Program-made: the position numbers and the translations under genes
Part shown: one piece after another, positions 30,728 through 31,769 of the stretch
Layout: every line of letters starts with the position of its first letter
Position numbering within the stretch: position 1 is the stretch's first letter
Notes under the pieces: model-generated
Seen by the model: only the letters and a program-made list of their open reading frames with translations
Database searches by the model: none
Told to the model about the DNA's origin: nothing
IMG/VR virus record: IMGVR_UViG_3300034374_008893
Span: 1-31,769 of that record
Source: a virus
Direction: 5' to 3' (one strand)
Length of the DNA stretch: 31,769 nt

Positions 30728-31749
30728 ACGGTCCTCATCTTAGTGGCCTCGACGTCGTCCTTCCAGTCATCGGGGTCTGCCAGCATGCACTGAGCGACCT
30801 GTCTGACCAGTCGCAGCGACAGGCCGTAGAAGCGGGTCTGATGCTCTGACACGAAGTCGAGCACCTCCTCCGCTTGCTCCTCGGTCAGCTCGAGCTGAGG
30901 GTCTTTACAGAGCATGCCGGTCTCGCCCTCGCTGACTTGGCGGATGCGTATCATGAAGTCACGACGCGCACGGAGCGTGAGGCACAGGTACATGGACCTG
31001 TCCATCAGCGCCTCGAAGTGCTTGCCGCTGCGGTTGCCGCTCTCGACGGCCTTCTCGAAGTCCACGTTCGTGAGGAAGACGACTGAGCCTTTGAAGTCGA
31101 AGCTGTCGTCTATGCCGAGTTCGTCGAGCCAAGGCGCACGCTTACGCCAAGAGACGCGACGGACCGGAGTGCTGTCGAGTACGGCCTTCAACAGGTTGAG
31201 TGCCGTCTCGTCGCGGAACACATCGTCGCAGTCGTCGAGTACGATTATGCCACCTTCTCTCATGTTCCACAGGGCAATGTAGAGGCCGACTGCTGTGATG
31301 GCCCCGCTTATGACGTCGTACTGTTCCTCGTCGAGTTGCTCGACGGCCTGCATGACGGTGAACGACTTGCCCAATCCGGGAGGGCCGCTGATGATGAGTG
31401 AGGGAATGTGTCCGTCAACGACGCGTTGAGCCATGCGCTCCATGGAGAGGTAGCGCTTCGCGATGCGAGCCTTTGCGTCCTCGAGGCTCTCCTCAGGGTC
31501 GTGCTCGGCGTAGCGCCCGAAAGTGGGTAGAGGCTGAGCTGCTGCGGGTTGAGGAAGCTGTATGTTACCGTCGTCGTCGACGGTCGGCTCGCCTAGCTTC
31601 TTGAGGCGAGACTTTATGCTCGAGACCGAAGCGGCCGTGGTCGATGCGCCTGGGATCATCTCCCGCACCTTTGCGGCGACTTCGTCGTTGGTCGCCTTTG
31701 GGTTCTCGTTGATGATCGTCGCTACCGCGACCTGCACCTCACTGGCCAT
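30724..31749 (-). CDS. AAA+ ATPase with N-terminal helical domain
   Basis: A 341-residue protein. Residues 1-52 carry the 'ATNDEVAAKV...GASTTAASVSSIKSRL' unit also seen in the 84-residue protein at 23329. After a Pro/Ala linker, the ATPase core has Walker A 'GPPGLGKS' at 122-129, Walker B 'IIVLDDCDD' (Asp172/Asp173), a sensor-like 'VVFLTNVDF', and an Arg-rich 'DRSMYLCLTLRARRDF'. It may load a helicase or remodel DNA-protein complexes at replication start; the true role is unknown. GGAGACAGACAG directly precedes the ATG. It is the first minus-strand gene in the window; another may lie to its right. Confidence 0.8.
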   Translation of the reverse strand: MASEVQVAVATIINENPKATNDEVAAKVREMIPGASTTAASVSSIKSRLKKLGEPTVDDDGNIQLPQPAAAQPLPTFGRYAEHDPEESLEDAKARIAKRYLSMERMAQRVVDGHIPSLIISGPPGLGKSFTVMQAVEQLDEEQYDVISGAITAVGLYIALWNMREGGIIVLDDCDDVFRDETALNLLKAVLDSTPVRRVSWRKRAPWLDELGIDDSFDFKGSVVFLTNVDFEKAVESGNRSGKHFEALMDRSMYLCLTLRARRDFMIRIRQVSEGETGMLCKDPQLELTEEQAEEVLDFVSEHQTRFYGLSLRLVRQVAQCMLADPDDWKDDVEATKMRTV

Positions 31750-31769
31750 CTGTCTGTCTCCGGTGTCTG

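Noticed and set aside
1-31769. Integrated GTA or prophage rather than a phage genome
   Set aside because: The tail tip is GTA-like, but the replication genes, polymerase, reductase and nucleotide block are those of a lytic-type phage. With no integrase, repressor or host gene visible, prophage status cannot be supported, though the rest of the genome is unseen.

Overview
The window reads as about 32 kb of a tailed double-stranded DNA phage, most likely a siphovirus-type phage of an alphaproteobacterium. The main evidence is a tail-tip module in the order DUF2460, DUF2163, NlpC/P60, TIM-barrel 'megatron', DUF2793. The first four match orfs g12-g15 of the Rhodobacter-type gene transfer agent (GTA) and related roseophages. 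A marine Rhodobacterales host is an inference from this. Genes are tightly packed, mostly with ATGA-type overlaps, and GC is about 60 percent outside a few patches. I see no integrase, tRNA, CRISPR array or insertion sequence.

Left arm (1-14,568, plus strand): late genes. It opens inside the tape measure gene, then the GTA-like tail tip. Between the g12 and g13 homologues sits a low-GC SGNH-esterase/beta-structure tailspike. Next comes a lysis cassette: N-acetylmuramidase endolysin with a C-terminal membrane segment, i-spanin, o-spanin lipoprotein, and a one-span holin-like protein. The arm ends with a large HTH plus metallophosphoesterase protein.

Right arm (14,542-31,749, minus strand): replication and nucleotide metabolism, converging on the left arm with a 27-base overlap. 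In transcription order (right to left) it encodes: an AAA+ ATPase, two small proteins, a Topo VI-A/Spo11-like 'Mini-A' toprim protein, a zinc-ribbon protein, a family A DNA polymerase, a small protein, an HD phosphohydrolase, an HNH endonuclease, a SNF2-type helicase, several small proteins including a possible wHTH regulator, an MBD4-like HhH-GPD glycosylase, a MazG-dNMP kinase fusion, a thymidylate-synthase-family enzyme, a second HNH endonuclease, dCMP deaminase, dihydrofolate reductase, a PD-(D/E)XK nuclease, a few small proteins, and a class II (B12) ribonucleotide reductase.

The most interesting system is the block at about 18.6-22.2 kb. The thymidylate-synthase-family enzyme carries Asp at the position of E. 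coli TS Asn177, the substitution that marks dCMP-acting relatives such as T4 gp42. It is translationally coupled to an all-alpha NTP pyrophosphohydrolase/dNMP-kinase fusion, resembling T4 gp56 plus gp1. That gene is in turn coupled to an MBD4-like glycosylase, whose known relatives remove T from G:T mismatches arising by 5-methylcytosine deamination. DHFR and dCMP deaminase follow. I infer a pathway that puts a 5-modified cytosine, perhaps 5-methylcytosine, into phage DNA together with a matching repair enzyme. This is a hypothesis from residues and gene order. Start codons were moved inward from the longest ORF wherever a clear Shine-Dalgarno sequence decided it.
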